Numbered from the stretch's first letter, positions 32,628 to 42,424 are shown. The stretch: 64,000 bases of DNA from Flavobacterium sp. SUN052 (GCF_028867935.1 NZ_JAPQNS010000002.1:434001-498000), one strand, 5' to 3'. Translations and numbers: made by a program. Notes: generated by a model not told the origin, from the sequence alone.

Positions 32628-32718
32628 CTAATTGGTCATTTGCCCTCCGGGCATCATTGATCATGGGTTATGAGTGTTCTCACGACAACTGACCAATGAC
32701 GCCCTGACTGCGCAGCCC

Positions 32719-35700
32719 CTATCGGCATTCCTGGCCTGTTACAACGATGGTCGCTACCGCCTGACAACCCTTCTCGTCGGTCACCAGCACCGTGTACACG
32801 CCCGGTTTGTTTACCACCGCTACCCCTACGGTCGGAATCGGGCGGCTGTTGATGATGTAGCCGCCAACGATGATTCGATCATGGCCGTCGGTCTGGCTCA
32901 CAATTCCCGGACCACTGAAGCTGTACCCCGCTCCACCTACTGCCGACAGGCTCAGCGTGGGCGTGGCGCAGCTCAGGTTGCCCGATCCCACCAGCAGCGC
33001 GTTGGGGCCCGGACCCGCCGTACCCGTCAGCGTTACGCTACCCACACCCTGGCAGGTGCCTGTACTGGCCGTCACGCTGAACACACCTCCCTGACTCGCC
33101 GTGGCTACGTTGCTGGCACCGCTCTGCGAAAGGCCCGGACCCGAGAACCGGTAGTTCTGCGCCCCCGGCGTTGCCGTCAGCATGACGCCCGGCAGCGAGC
33201 AGCTCATCACGGTGGTGCTAGCCCCCAAGCTGATCGTGTTGGGGAAGTTGGCCACGTTTACCGTCACCATCGTAACCGCGTAGCAACCCGTAGTGGTGTT
33301 GGTCACCGTGACGGTATAGGGCGTGGTGCTCTCCGGGCTCACGGGGTTGGCGGCCACGTTGACGCCATTGCTCCACTTGTACTGATCGCCACCCGAAGCC
33401 GTCAGCGTGGTGCTACTACCCACGCAAATGCTCAGGCTTCCGCTGATGGTGGGTACCACTGCCGGGTTCACCGTCACGGTCACCGTCGTCACGGCAGCAC
33501 AACCCGTGGCCGCGTTGGTTACCGTCACCGAATAAGCCGTGGTGCTGATTGGGCTTACGGGGTTGGCGGCTACGTTGACGCCGTTGCTCCAACTGAACTG
33601 ATTGCCACCCGAAGCCGTCAGCGTGGTGCCGGTCCCTGGACAAACAGTCAGGTTGCCCGCTATTGAGGCTGTCACCGCCGGATTGACCGTTACCGTCACC
33701 GAGCCTACCCCCGAGCAACCGCCCGTATCGACCACCGTGACCGAGTAGGCCGTGGTGCTGGCAGGCGAGACCACAATGGCTGAGGTGCTCTGGCTATTGG
33801 ACCACAGGAAGGTGGAACCGGGTGAGGCCGTCAGGGTGGTACTAACACCAGGGCAAACGCTCAGGCTCCCGGTTATTGTCACCGAGATGGGGCCGGGGGC
33901 TCCCTGGAACTCATAGGCACCCATGTCAACCGTCGTGTTGGAAGGGCGGGTAGCGCCAATGATGTCCGTGGCCGGACCACTATAGGCTGCGTTGTCGCCC
34001 GCGTCGATGGCCGGTGAGCAACTCAACAGCCGCAGGTCGTTGTTAGCCGCGTTGGCAAAGAGCGGGTCCTCCGTTTTGTTGTTGCCCCCGTCGGTAAACG
34101 TACTGCCGGTGGCAGGGTCAACGATGCTGTTTTTCACCACCAGGCTACTCCCGGCATCCACCGAGAAATTGTTGGCAGGCGTGGCGTTGCCCCACACAAT
34201 CCCGTTGGTCAGCGACAGGCTCGCCGTGGCTCCCAGCAGCTGCACGACACTGCCCGCAGGCGCACTATTGCCGAAAATGGTCAGGTTAACCCCAAAAGCC
34301 ATGGGCGCTCCTACAGCGAGCGCACCCCCATTTTGGGTCGCTACGTTGCGGCTCAGCACACTGTTGAAACCCGCACTGATGCCTCCGGCATACCAGCCTC
34401 CACCCGTGAGGGCCGTGTTTTGGGTAACGAAACTATTGATCAGACCGGCAGAACCGCTGCTGTAGATGGCTCCTCCCATGCCGCCAGCCGTGTTCTGCGT
34501 CAGGGTCGAGCTGTTGACCAGCATGATCACACCGCCATTGGTCTGTATGGCGCCCCCGTTCCCGCTGATCGCCTGATTTTGACTGAGGAAGCTGTTGCTC
34601 ACCGTAAAATTACCGCTACCCGACACGTAGAGGCCTCCCCCATTGCTTGCTGCCGTGTTCTGGCTCAGGCTACTGCTGGTGATTTGGCCCGTAAGACCGC
34701 CACTAACGAAAATAGCCCCCCCATCGCCATTTTGGCGAACGCGGTTCTGGCTCAGGAGGCTATTGGTCATCGTCAGGTTGGCCGGGCCGGACACGTACAG
34801 CCCGGCTCCGCTGTAGGGGGTGGTATTCTGGCTGATGCTGCTGCTGGTGATACTCGCCGTCAGGCCGCTGCCGATGTAAATGGTTCCATTGCCCCCCTGG
34901 GTAGCCAGATTTTGGGCAACTACACTGGTGTTCAGCGTAAGGCTGGACGCCTGGCTGGCGTACAACACCGCGCCACTCTGGCTGGACGTGTTTTGGCTGA
35001 TACTACTGCTGGTGATGCTCGCCGTCAACCCTGCACTACTATAGAAAAAAGCGGCATTGCTACCCGTTTGGTTCTGCGTAACGACACTGTTGGTCAGCGT
35101 CAGGTTGGCGGGTGAGCTGAAGCCACCCGAATAGAGCACTCCACCACTATAGGTCGCCGTATTTTGACTGATACTACTACTGGTGATGCTGGCCGTCAGT
35201 CCCGCATTCGTATAAAAAAAGGCGGCATTGCTACCCGTTTGATTCTGCAAAACAGTGCTGTTGGTCACTATCAGGCTCGCCGGTAAACTAGAGCTTCCCG
35301 AGTAAAACACACCACCACTGGCCGTGGCGGTATTCTGGCTGAGGCTGCTACTGGTGATGTTGGCTGTCAGCCCCCCATTGGTGTACAGAAAAGCCGCATT
35401 GCTGGGCGAATAATTTTGCAGGACCTGACTGTTGCTCATCGTCAGACTCGCGACCCCACTGCTACCACTTGCATAAAAAACGCCCCCACTGCTGTTGGCG
35501 CGTTGCTGCGTGATACGACAGTTACCGATGCTGGCCGACAGGCTGGCCTGCGTATAGAGAAACCCACCATTGCTGCTTTTGGCCACGTTTTGGTCAATCA
35601 GGCTATTGGTCATCGTCAGGCTCACGTCGAGGCTTGAGCTGGCCCCATGGAAAACCCCTCCGTTCGAGTTCGCCGTATTTTGGGTCAGGCTACAACTGGT

Positions 35701-37947
35701 GATGGTCGCTGTCAGGCTACCCTGAGTCGCTACGAACCCACCGTTGCTGTTTCTGGCCAGGTTTTGGTTAATGAGCGAGTTGGTAAGCGTCAGGCTGGCA
35801 TTGCCCGATGCCTTCGCAAAACCGCCATCCATGTTAGCCGTATTCTGGCTAATGCTGCAACTGGTAATGGTCGCCACCAAATCAGCACTGGCATATACCA
35901 CCCCACCATTGCTATAGGTGGATTGGTTGGCCGACAGCAGTGAGTTGGCCAAGTTGATAGGGCTGTTGCCCGACAGGTAGATGGCTCCCCCGTCGAAGGA
36001 AGCGGCATTCTGGCTGATGGTGCTGCTCTGGACAGTAACCGGATTGTTCATCAGATACAACGCCCCGCCGTTACTGTTGGCCCGGTTAGTAGTCAACTGA
36101 CTACCTATAACGCTCAGGCTCCCATTGGTGCTGTAGATACCTGCGCCGTGTTGCCCCGTGGCCACATTGTCTGTCAGGGCGCAACTCCGGAGACCAATCG
36201 TGGAGCTAAGGCTGTAGATGCCCCCACCCAGGTTGGCCGTGTTGCTCACTACCCATGTATTCACCAGCGAGAAACTGCCCCCGGTACTGACAATACCCCC
36301 GCCCGAATTGTTGTTTTTGGCACCTGTAATCACCACCCCGTCGATCAAATTGCCAGCGGGGTTGTTGAACACCACCACCTGATAGCTATTGTCAGCATTG
36401 CCAGCGGCTCCAATATCACCCGAGAAGGTGGTGCTGCTGGGCGTGCCTGCCGTTGGGTCCACCGCCCCTCGGGTGGCCGTGCTGTTCGTTACCGTATAGC
36501 CGCCATAGACCTGCACGCCCGGCGCAATGGTAAAGCTCGCCGTTTGGGAGGTGCCCGTGGTGGGTTTGTAAAGCCCGCTCCCCACCAGGAAGGTCACACC
36601 CGAACAGGCCGTGGCCAGGGCTTGCGGCAACTGATCGCCGGGCAGGGCATTGGCCCAACTGCTGCCGTCCTGCGTGCCGTTGCCGGTAGGAGTCACGTAT
36701 GCGGTGGTGTTGCAGAACGAAAACACCTGCACTGGTACACTCCTGGTGGCCAAGCAGGTGCCCGCCGTACCTGTTACCGAAAGCGTGGTGGCACTGGAAA
36801 CGTTACTCAACACCAGACTCGAACTCTGCACACCGTTACTCCAGGTATAGCTATCGAATTCGGTTGCTGTTGCCGACGAAGCAGTAAGGGTTACACTGCC
36901 CCCCGCAGAAATAGAAAGTGAGGGAGTCGCAGCCACCGTAAGTGAGCAGGGTGTGGCCAGTGTAGCGGTAAAGATAGTACCACCACTTCCCACAGCCCAG
37001 ACCTTGCCTCCAGCCCCGTGAATAGCATTCAGATTTACACCATTTACCGGAGCCGTTTGGGCTGACCAGCTATTGCCATCATACTTCAGAATAGTGCTAT
37101 TATAGCCTACCGCCCACACATTGTTGGCATCTGTGCCCCACACCCCATTTAGGGTCTGGGTAGTACCAGAGGTCTGGGCCGACCAACTACTCCCGTTGTA
37201 CTTGAAGATGGTTCCATTAGCCCCCACCGCCCAGACATTATTGGCATCAGCGGCCCACAACGCAATTAGGGATTTAGTAGCGTCAGAGGTCTGGGGCGAC
37301 CAGCTATTGCCATCATACTTGAAAATTTTAGTACCTCCTACCGCCCACACATTACTGGCATCAGTCCCCCCGACCGCAGCGAGCGTTTCAGTCGTACCGG
37401 AGGTCTGGGCCGACCAACTACTCCCGTTGTATTTAAGAATGGCACCACTCGTACCCACCGCCCATACGTTGCTGGCATCGGCAGCCCACGTCCCATAGAG
37501 GTATGCATTAGTGTTAGAGGTCTGCGCTGACCAGCTGCTGCCATTGTACTTACGGATAGCACCAGCATCTCCCACAGCCCAGATGTTGCTGGTATTGGCC
37601 CCCGTTACGGCATTAATGGCGTTAACAGTACCCGTTGTTGCTGACCAGGAGCTTCCATTAAACTGGACATACAAGGCCTTATTACTAGGAAAGTTACTTA
37701 CCATTCCCCCAGCCCACACGTTATTAGCATCGGCTGCCCAGACTCCCCTGATCGTTTGGGTGGTATTGGAGGTCTGAGCAGACCAGGTTTGGGCCTGAGC
37801 CACCGTCCCCGGCAGTAGTCCGTTGAGTGCGCACAGACAAACCGCAAGCCATAGGCGTGGGTGGCTGTGCTGGTCAGGAAATTTAGTAAATCTACTGAGC
37901 CAATGGCCCAGCCAGGCAGGAGAAGATCGTAGTGAACTAAACGTCAT
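32719..37947 (-). CDS. Large exported protein: propeller repeats, beta-helix repeats, PKD-like domains, type B C-terminal domain
   Basis: 1742 residues from ATG 37947. An upstream in-frame extension to 38106 only translates promoter repeats. The signal peptide ends near GTVAQAQ. Residues about 50-340 hold seven or so repeats (NGSSWSAQTSGTT, DANNVWAVG), probably a beta-propeller. An Ig-like unit follows, then a choice-of-anchor Q region. Next come more than a dozen right-handed beta-helix repeats (ITSSSISQNTAT, SNGGFVY, LTMTNSLLSQN) reaching about residue 1170. The closing block is PAIDAGDN and VDMGAYEF. Three PKD/Ig-like units (WSNGVNVAANPVSP) precede a 180-residue C-terminal region shared with the 55298 gene and ending VTGQECR. 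No catalytic motif is seen. It is divergent from a propeller HTCS and probably controlled by it. Confidence 0.78.
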   Translation of the reverse strand: MTFSSLRSSPAWLGHWLSRFTKFPDQHSHPRLWLAVCLCALNGLLPGTVAQAQTWSAQTSNTTQTIRGVWAADANNVWAGGMVSNFPSNKALYVQFNGSSWSATTGTVNAINAVTGANTSNIWAVGDAGAIRKYNGSSWSAQTSNTNAYLYGTWAADASNVWAVGTSGAILKYNGSSWSAQTSGTTETLAAVGGTDASNVWAVGGTKIFKYDGNSWSPQTSDATKSLIALWAADANNVWAVGANGTIFKYNGSSWSAQTSGTTQTLNGVWGTDANNVWAVGYNSTILKYDGNSWSAQTAPVNGVNLNAIHGAGGKVWAVGSGGTIFTATLATPCSLTVAATPSLSISAGGSVTLTASSATATEFDSYTWSNGVQSSSLVLSNVSSATTLSVTGTAGTCLATRSVPVQVFSFCNTTAYVTPTGNGTQDGSSWANALPGDQLPQALATACSGVTFLVGSGLYKPTTGTSQTASFTIAPGVQVYGGYTVTNSTATRGAVDPTAGTPSSTTFSGDIGAAGNADNSYQVVVFNNPAGNLIDGVVITGAKNNNSGGGIVSTGGSFSLVNTWVVSNTANLGGGIYSLSSTIGLRSCALTDNVATGQHGAGIYSTNGSLSVIGSQLTTNRANSNGGALYLMNNPVTVQSSTISQNAASFDGGAIYLSGNSPINLANSLLSANQSTYSNGGVVYASADLVATITSCSISQNTANMDGGFAKASGNASLTLTNSLINQNLARNSNGGFVATQGSLTATITSCSLTQNTANSNGGVFHGASSSLDVSLTMTNSLIDQNVAKSSNGGFLYTQASLSASIGNCRITQQRANSSGGVFYASGSSGVASLTMSNSQVLQNYSPSNAAFLYTNGGLTANITSSSLSQNTATASGGVFYSGSSSLPASLIVTNSTVLQNQTGSNAAFFYTNAGLTASITSSSISQNTATYSGGVLYSGGFSSPANLTLTNSVVTQNQTGSNAAFFYSSAGLTASITSSSISQNTSSQSGAVLYASQASSLTLNTSVVAQNLATQGGNGTIYIGSGLTASITSSSISQNTTPYSGAGLYVSGPANLTMTNSLLSQNRVRQNGDGGAIFVSGGLTGQITSSSLSQNTAASNGGGLYVSGSGNFTVSNSFLSQNQAISGNGGAIQTNGGVIMLVNSSTLTQNTAGGMGGAIYSSGSAGLINSFVTQNTALTGGGWYAGGISAGFNSVLSRNVATQNGGALAVGAPMAFGVNLTIFGNSAPAGSVVQLLGATASLSLTNGIVWGNATPANNFSVDAGSSLVVKNSIVDPATGSTFTDGGNNKTEDPLFANAANNDLRLLSCSPAIDAGDNAAYSGPATDIIGATRPSNTTVDMGAYEFQGAPGPISVTITGSLSVCPGVSTTLTASPGSTFLWSNSQSTSAIVVSPASTTAYSVTVVDTGGCSGVGSVTVTVNPAVTASIAGNLTVCPGTGTTLTASGGNQFSWSNGVNVAANPVSPISTTAYSVTVTNAATGCAAVTTVTVTVNPAVVPTISGSLSICVGSSTTLTASGGDQYKWSNGVNVAANPVSPESTTPYTVTVTNTTTGCYAVTMVTVNVANFPNTISLGASTTVMSCSLPGVMLTATPGAQNYRFSGPGLSQSGASNVATASQGGVFSVTASTGTCQGVGSVTLTGTAGPGPNALLVGSGNLSCATPTLSLSAVGGAGYSFSGPGIVSQTDGHDRIIVGGYIINSRPIPTVGVAVVNKPGVYTVLVTDEKGCQAVATIVVTGQECR

Positions 37948-38049
37948 CGTGATTAGTGAATTGGGAGAATAAAAACAGGACTTTGTTTGCATATAGCCAT
38001 GCGTGCATGAGAATGGCCCACAAAATTGAGCAGTTATCCTTTCCCAAAC

Positions 38050-38100
38050 CGGACATTCATATACCCCAAAACGGACTTTCATATACCCCAAATCAGACAT
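38050..38100. promoter_or_regulatory. 22-bp direct repeats between the 1742-residue protein and HTCS 1
   Basis: GGAC(A/T)TTCATATACCCC occurs at 38051 and 38073, and a third partial copy (AGACATT) at 38095, all with a 22-base period. The repeats lie in the divergent spacer, about 100 bases from the start of each gene. This is the arrangement expected for an operator of an AraC-type or response-regulator activator. Confidence 0.6.
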
Positions 38101-38136
38101 TGCCATGTTGGCATGGCAGGTTTGAGGATATTTACT

Positions 38137-38144
38137 TAAATTCG
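38137..38144 (+). promoter_or_regulatory. Possible -7 box of HTCS 1
   Basis: TAAATTCG, one base from TAnnTTTG, 25 bases before the ATG at 38170. Confidence 0.35.
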
Positions 38145-38169
38145 TTGCTGCGTTTGCCCTCCGTACTTC

Positions 38170-41100
38170 ATGAATTTCCGTTTACGTTCTATTCTCCACA
38201 GCCGTTTTGTGCTGCTATGCTTTTGGCTGCGATTTGCGTCGGTATGTACCGCCCAAAAAGCCCCCGCTCCCCCGCCCTATATCGGTAGCGTCAGTCATTT
38301 TACCACGGAACAGGGCCTACCCAGCCGGTCGGTCACCTGCTTTGGGCAAGACCCGCAGGGCTTTGTCTGGGTGGGCACCCCCAACGGCGCGTATCGGTTC
38401 GACGGGAAGACGTTTACGGCTTCGGCCATGCCTGCGGCCCAACAGAAAGCCTACAACCCGGGAGTGTCGGCTTTAGGCACCGACAGGGCCGGAAATTTCT
38501 GGATACTGGGCCACCTGATTGGCACCCATCGACCTCAGTATCTGATTCGGCCCGGCCATGCCCAATCCGAGTCGGCCCCCTCGGTGTACCATCAGGGTGG
38601 GTGGCTTCAGAAAGATCCCCTTTTTGAATTTGCTACCTCGCCCGGTCAGGTACCCCACTACGCCCGAACCAAGGACGGCAAACTGCTGTATCAGACCCGG
38701 CAGGGCACCTTCCGAACCATTTCCCAGCACCCCTACCTGACCCAAACCTGGAGCGACTGGCACTGTCTGCTTCAGACCAACCGGCAAACCGTTCTGGTGA
38801 ACCTGTTCCCCCGGACCAATAATGAACCCCAGCGTTTGCTGGAGCTGGATTCGACCGGGCACATCCTGAATCAATATTCGTTTTCGCCCAAATACCCGCT
38901 GCAACCAATCTGGGAAGACCCCGACGGTACCGTTTACCTGCACCAGCGTTTTAGCCAGGCATGGATTACCTCGACCGAAGGAATCAATGAGCGGAAGGCC
39001 CTGTATAAACTAACGCCCGACGGAACCCTGACCGCCCTATCGCAGGGATTGCCCCCCGATACCCAACTGGCCGATACGGACGTTATCTATGACAACCATC
39101 GCGACCTTTTCTGGATTTCCGGCCCGCAACTGCTGCTGGCCTGGCACCCCAAACAAGGCATTGTGTTTGATCTGAAACAAACGGGATTCCCGATTTCACG
39201 GGCGCAACGGCTTCAGCACCCTTTTGTCGATCGGACGGGCGCGGTGTGGGTGGGCAGCGTCAATGGTTTTCTGGTGCTTACCCTGAAACCCAACCGGTTT
39301 CGGCAGTATCTGCACGTGGATGTAGATGACGAGCAGCAAACGGCATCCCGGCACGCTATCCGGGCCATGACCCAGCTCGGCGACCAGCTCTGGGTGAATG
39401 CCCGCTCCTGCCTGCTCGTTGACCTGCCAACCGGAACAAACCGACCGGCAGTATCCGTCAACGACGTACACCCACTTTTTACGATTGACCTTTGCCCACT
39501 GGTGCGAACCAACGAGGGAGCCTTGTGGGCGTTTTCCACGCGAGCCATGCGCTACGACCCGCAAACGACCCGGGCCAGTTCGTACACGCTGGTTACGAAT
39601 AATAGCAGTGTCTCGGCCTGGCCCGACCAGCGGGGTACGATCTGGCTGGGGCTACAGAACGGGCTACTGGGGTTCGATACCCAACGCAGGCAACCAGTGC
39701 CGTTTAGCGCGTACAATAAATTCCCCGAACTGGCTCAACACCGCATTACGGGATTCTTTCCCAACCAGGCAGTAAAACCGGGAACACCAACATCGTGGGT
39801 CTGGCTAACGGCATCATCCGGGCTTTATCAGTTCGATCCGACCCTGGGAATCACCGCCCGCTACAGCACCCAGGACAGTGGCCTCCACCACCTGCCCTTC
39901 GACCACATCGCTTTTGTCCACCCCGACCCTGAGCATCCCCAGGTGTACTGGCTGGCCACCCTGGGCGGGGGGCTGTTGCGCTGGAACCGCGCCCAGGGAA
40001 CCTATCAGCAGTTTACCACCAAAGAAGGGCTTTCCGACAATACCCTCTACGCTATTTACGAAGACCGCTTCGGGCGGCTTTGGCTACCGAGCAACAACGG
40101 CCTGATGAGTTTCCACCGCCGGACGCATCAGATCCAGATTTACCACACCAAAGATGGCATTGCCGACGAGGAGTTTAACCTGATGGCCCACTACCGCGCC
40201 CCCGATGGGCGGCTGTTTCTGGGTGGTCTGAACGGCATTACGGCCTTTTACCCCGATCAGGTTCGGGATGAGCGCCAGGCAGTAGCCCCATTGCTGGTGA
40301 GTGGGTATCAGAAACTTGACCTGAAAACCGGGCAACTGGTAAATCACCTGCCAGCCTATCAGGAACAGAGAGCGATTGAGCTGTCGGCCTCCGACCGCTT
40401 ATTCAAACTGTCGTTTGCGTTGCTCGACTACCGGTATCTGGGTCAAACCCGACTGTGGTATCGAATTACCGGCTGGCAGGACAAATGGGTGGTGCAGGAT
40501 GGCAACGAGCTAAGTCTCAACGGCTTGCCCGCTGGGTCATATACGCTGGAAATGCGGGCGCAAACGGGCAATGGCGACTGGGCCTCAGCAGTCGTGAGCA
40601 TACCCATCACGGTGGAGCGGCCTGTATACCTGCGCCCGTGGTTCCTGTTCCTGTGCTTTCTGTTGGTCAGTGGACTCGTGATGATAGTGTTCCGGTGGCG
40701 AAACCGACAGCTTATTATCGAAAAATCGCGACTGGAAGTCGAAGTTTCCCGCCGAACCGCTCAGATTGAAGAAGACAAAGCGATTATCGAACGACAGGCT
40801 CTTGATCTGCAACAGAATGCGGCCCTGAAATCCCGCTTTTTTGCCAACGTTACCCATGAGTTCAAAACACCGCTCACCTTGCTGCTGGGGCCGCTTCAGT
40901 ACCTATCCAATCGCCTGACCGATATGACCTCCCAGGAGTTGGTGGTGACGATGGAACGCAACGCCCGGCAACTCCTGACCCTGGTCAATGATCTGCTAGA
41001 CCTGTCGCGGCTCGACTCCCACGAACTCAACCTTTACGAACAACCCGCTGATGTGCAGCAGGTGGTCAATCAGGTGGTGATGGGTTTCACGACTCAGGCG

Positions 41101-42384
41101 CATTACATGGGTATAAAGCTGGAACTGTCTGGCAATGAGTCGTCCTGCCTCCTGCCGTTAGACGTTCAGAAGTTTGAGACTGTCTTGCGCAATCTGCTTG
41201 CTAACGCTATTCGCTATACGTCGTCGGGTGGCCGGGTGTATGTTCGACTATTGCGTTCGGAGAAGCAGCTACAGATCGACGTACAGGATACGGGAAGCGG
41301 CATTCACCCAGACGACCTGCCCCATCTGTTCAAACGCTATTTTCAGTCCAATCAACCCGACAAGCCACTTCAGGGCGGAACAGGCATTGGCTTGACGCTG
41401 TGCCTGGAATACTGCCAGTTATGGGGTGGCACGCTGACGGTTGAGAGCCAGGTTGATCAGGGGAGTACATTTACGATGACCTATCCTGTGCGTACCCAGG
41501 CTACCCCAATTTCGCCCCTACCCGATCGACCCACTGAACGAGTAAGCGTACTAAACGCCCTGCCCATTTCTGAAAACGGGAAGGCTCGCCAGGTGGAAAC
41601 CAACCTGACGATTCTGCTGGTTGACGATAACGTGGACATGTTGCTCTACGCCAAAACGATTCTGGCACCGTATTACAGCCTACAGTTTGCATCCAACGGT
41701 CGGCAGGCATTAGATAAATTGACTAGCCTGCCGAAAGAACAGCTTCCTGACTTGATTATTTCCGATATTATGATGCCGGAAGTGGATGGACTTGCCCTGC
41801 TCGAAGCGTTGCTCAAAAAACCGTTACTGCGGGATATACCGGTTATTCTCCTAACCGCCCGGACCGATCTGGAAAGTCGTTTACATGCCCTGCGGCTGGG
41901 GGTTACCGATTACCTGACCAAGCCCTTTTACGAAGCCGAATTGCTCACGCGCATTCAGAATATCCTCCGCCGGAAGGAAGACAAAGTAAGTTGGATGTTG
42001 GAGGAAGTGGCCGACTCGAACAGAGGAACCGCCAGCGAATCGGAGGAGTGGACCGAATGGCTACAACAGACGGTTCGCCAGAACCTTAACAGTCCTTTGT
42101 TCAACGCCAGGACGCTCGCCGAACTGTCGAACCTGAGCGAGCGGCAACTTAACCGGCGAGTCAGGGCATTGACCGGGTTCTCGCCAGGCCAATTTATCCA
42201 GGAAGTCCGGCTCCAGGTGGCGTATGATTTAATTGAAAAGCAGCCGGGCACCTTGGTCAAAACCGTTGCTGCACAGGTTGGTTACCAGAAAATTTCTTAT
42301 TTCAGCCAGCTTTACCGCGAGCGATTTGGGGTCAACCCGGAAGAGCATCGACGTCTGGTAGAGGAGCCCGTTCCAGTCACTTAA
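38170..42384 (+). CDS. Hybrid two-component system regulator (HTCS 1) with propeller sensor
   Basis: 1404 residues in one chain. Signal sequence (about 8-28), then a periplasmic two-component propeller (about 35-690; DPQGFVWVGTPNGAYRFDGK, GLSDNTLYAIYEDRFGRLWL) and a Y_Y_Y domain (WYRITGWQDKWV). A membrane helix lies near 821-843. The cytoplasmic part has HisKA with His896 (NVTHEFKTPLTLLLGP), HATPase (GTGIGLTLCLEY), a receiver with Asp1199 (ISDIMMPEVDG), and a C-terminal AraC helix-turn-helix (LAELSNLSERQLNRRV). HTCS proteins sense oligosaccharides in the periplasm and usually control SusC/SusD loci. None is nearby, and the divergent neighbour is a giant surface protein. It is strongly similar to HTCS 2 along its whole length. 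It converges on the 2281-residue surface gene. Confidence 0.93.
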   Translation: MNFRLRSILHSRFVLLCFWLRFASVCTAQKAPAPPPYIGSVSHFTTEQGLPSRSVTCFGQDPQGFVWVGTPNGAYRFDGKTFTASAMPAAQQKAYNPGVSALGTDRAGNFWILGHLIGTHRPQYLIRPGHAQSESAPSVYHQGGWLQKDPLFEFATSPGQVPHYARTKDGKLLYQTRQGTFRTISQHPYLTQTWSDWHCLLQTNRQTVLVNLFPRTNNEPQRLLELDSTGHILNQYSFSPKYPLQPIWEDPDGTVYLHQRFSQAWITSTEGINERKALYKLTPDGTLTALSQGLPPDTQLADTDVIYDNHRDLFWISGPQLLLAWHPKQGIVFDLKQTGFPISRAQRLQHPFVDRTGAVWVGSVNGFLVLTLKPNRFRQYLHVDVDDEQQTASRHAIRAMTQLGDQLWVNARSCLLVDLPTGTNRPAVSVNDVHPLFTIDLCPLVRTNEGALWAFSTRAMRYDPQTTRASSYTLVTNNSSVSAWPDQRGTIWLGLQNGLLGFDTQRRQPVPFSAYNKFPELAQHRITGFFPNQAVKPGTPTSWVWLTASSGLYQFDPTLGITARYSTQDSGLHHLPFDHIAFVHPDPEHPQVYWLATLGGGLLRWNRAQGTYQQFTTKEGLSDNTLYAIYEDRFGRLWLPSNNGLMSFHRRTHQIQIYHTKDGIADEEFNLMAHYRAPDGRLFLGGLNGITAFYPDQVRDERQAVAPLLVSGYQKLDLKTGQLVNHLPAYQEQRAIELSASDRLFKLSFALLDYRYLGQTRLWYRITGWQDKWVVQDGNELSLNGLPAGSYTLEMRAQTGNGDWASAVVSIPITVERPVYLRPWFLFLCFLLVSGLVMIVFRWRNRQLIIEKSRLEVEVSRRTAQIEEDKAIIERQALDLQQNAALKSRFFANVTHEFKTPLTLLLGPLQYLSNRLTDMTSQELVVTMERNARQLLTLVNDLLDLSRLDSHELNLYEQPADVQQVVNQVVMGFTTQAHYMGIKLELSGNESSCLLPLDVQKFETVLRNLLANAIRYTSSGGRVYVRLLRSEKQLQIDVQDTGSGIHPDDLPHLFKRYFQSNQPDKPLQGGTGIGLTLCLEYCQLWGGTLTVESQVDQGSTFTMTYPVRTQATPISPLPDRPTERVSVLNALPISENGKARQVETNLTILLVDDNVDMLLYAKTILAPYYSLQFASNGRQALDKLTSLPKEQLPDLIISDIMMPEVDGLALLEALLKKPLLRDIPVILLTARTDLESRLHALRLGVTDYLTKPFYEAELLTRIQNILRRKEDKVSWMLEEVADSNRGTASESEEWTEWLQQTVRQNLNSPLFNARTLAELSNLSERQLNRRVRALTGFSPGQFIQEVRLQVAYDLIEKQPGTLVKTVAAQVGYQKISYFSQLYRERFGVNPEEHRRLVEEPVPVT
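39940..40261 (+). repeat. Near-identical segment shared with HTCS 2
   Basis: This 322-base part of the propeller and Y_Y_Y junction matches 61085-61406 in the second HTCS with only scattered silent or conservative changes, including one exact run of over 60 bases. An 80-residue stretch is identical in both proteins, while flanking propeller segments differ visibly. Confidence 0.75.
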
Positions 42385-42388
42385 GGGC

Positions 42389-42424
42389 GCCCGGTCGCAC
42401 TGGTTCGACCCAATGCGACCGGGC
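42389..42424. terminator. Hairpin between convergent HTCS 1 and surface-protein gene
   Basis: GCCCGGTCGCA (42389-42399) pairs perfectly with TGCGACCGGGC (42414-42424). It lies directly after the HTCS 1 stop. No clear T-run follows. Confidence 0.6.

Noticed and set aside
32674..33666. Open frame of 330 codons on the plus strand, opposite the 1742-residue gene
   Set aside because: It is antisense to repetitive Thr/Val/Ser-rich coding sequence, which rarely yields stops on the other strand. Its product is rich in Arg/His/Gly with no recognisable domain. The same holds for plus-strand frames at 34333-35115, 36148-36921, 46673-47089 and 48416-49291.
34600..35500. Regularly spaced repeats resembling a CRISPR array
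   Set aside because: The repeats are degenerate, keep a continuous reading frame and encode beta-helix units. There are no cas genes.
37948..38106. N-terminal extension of the 1742-residue protein
   Set aside because: It translates the 22-base promoter repeats and precedes a normal signal peptide that starts at 37947.
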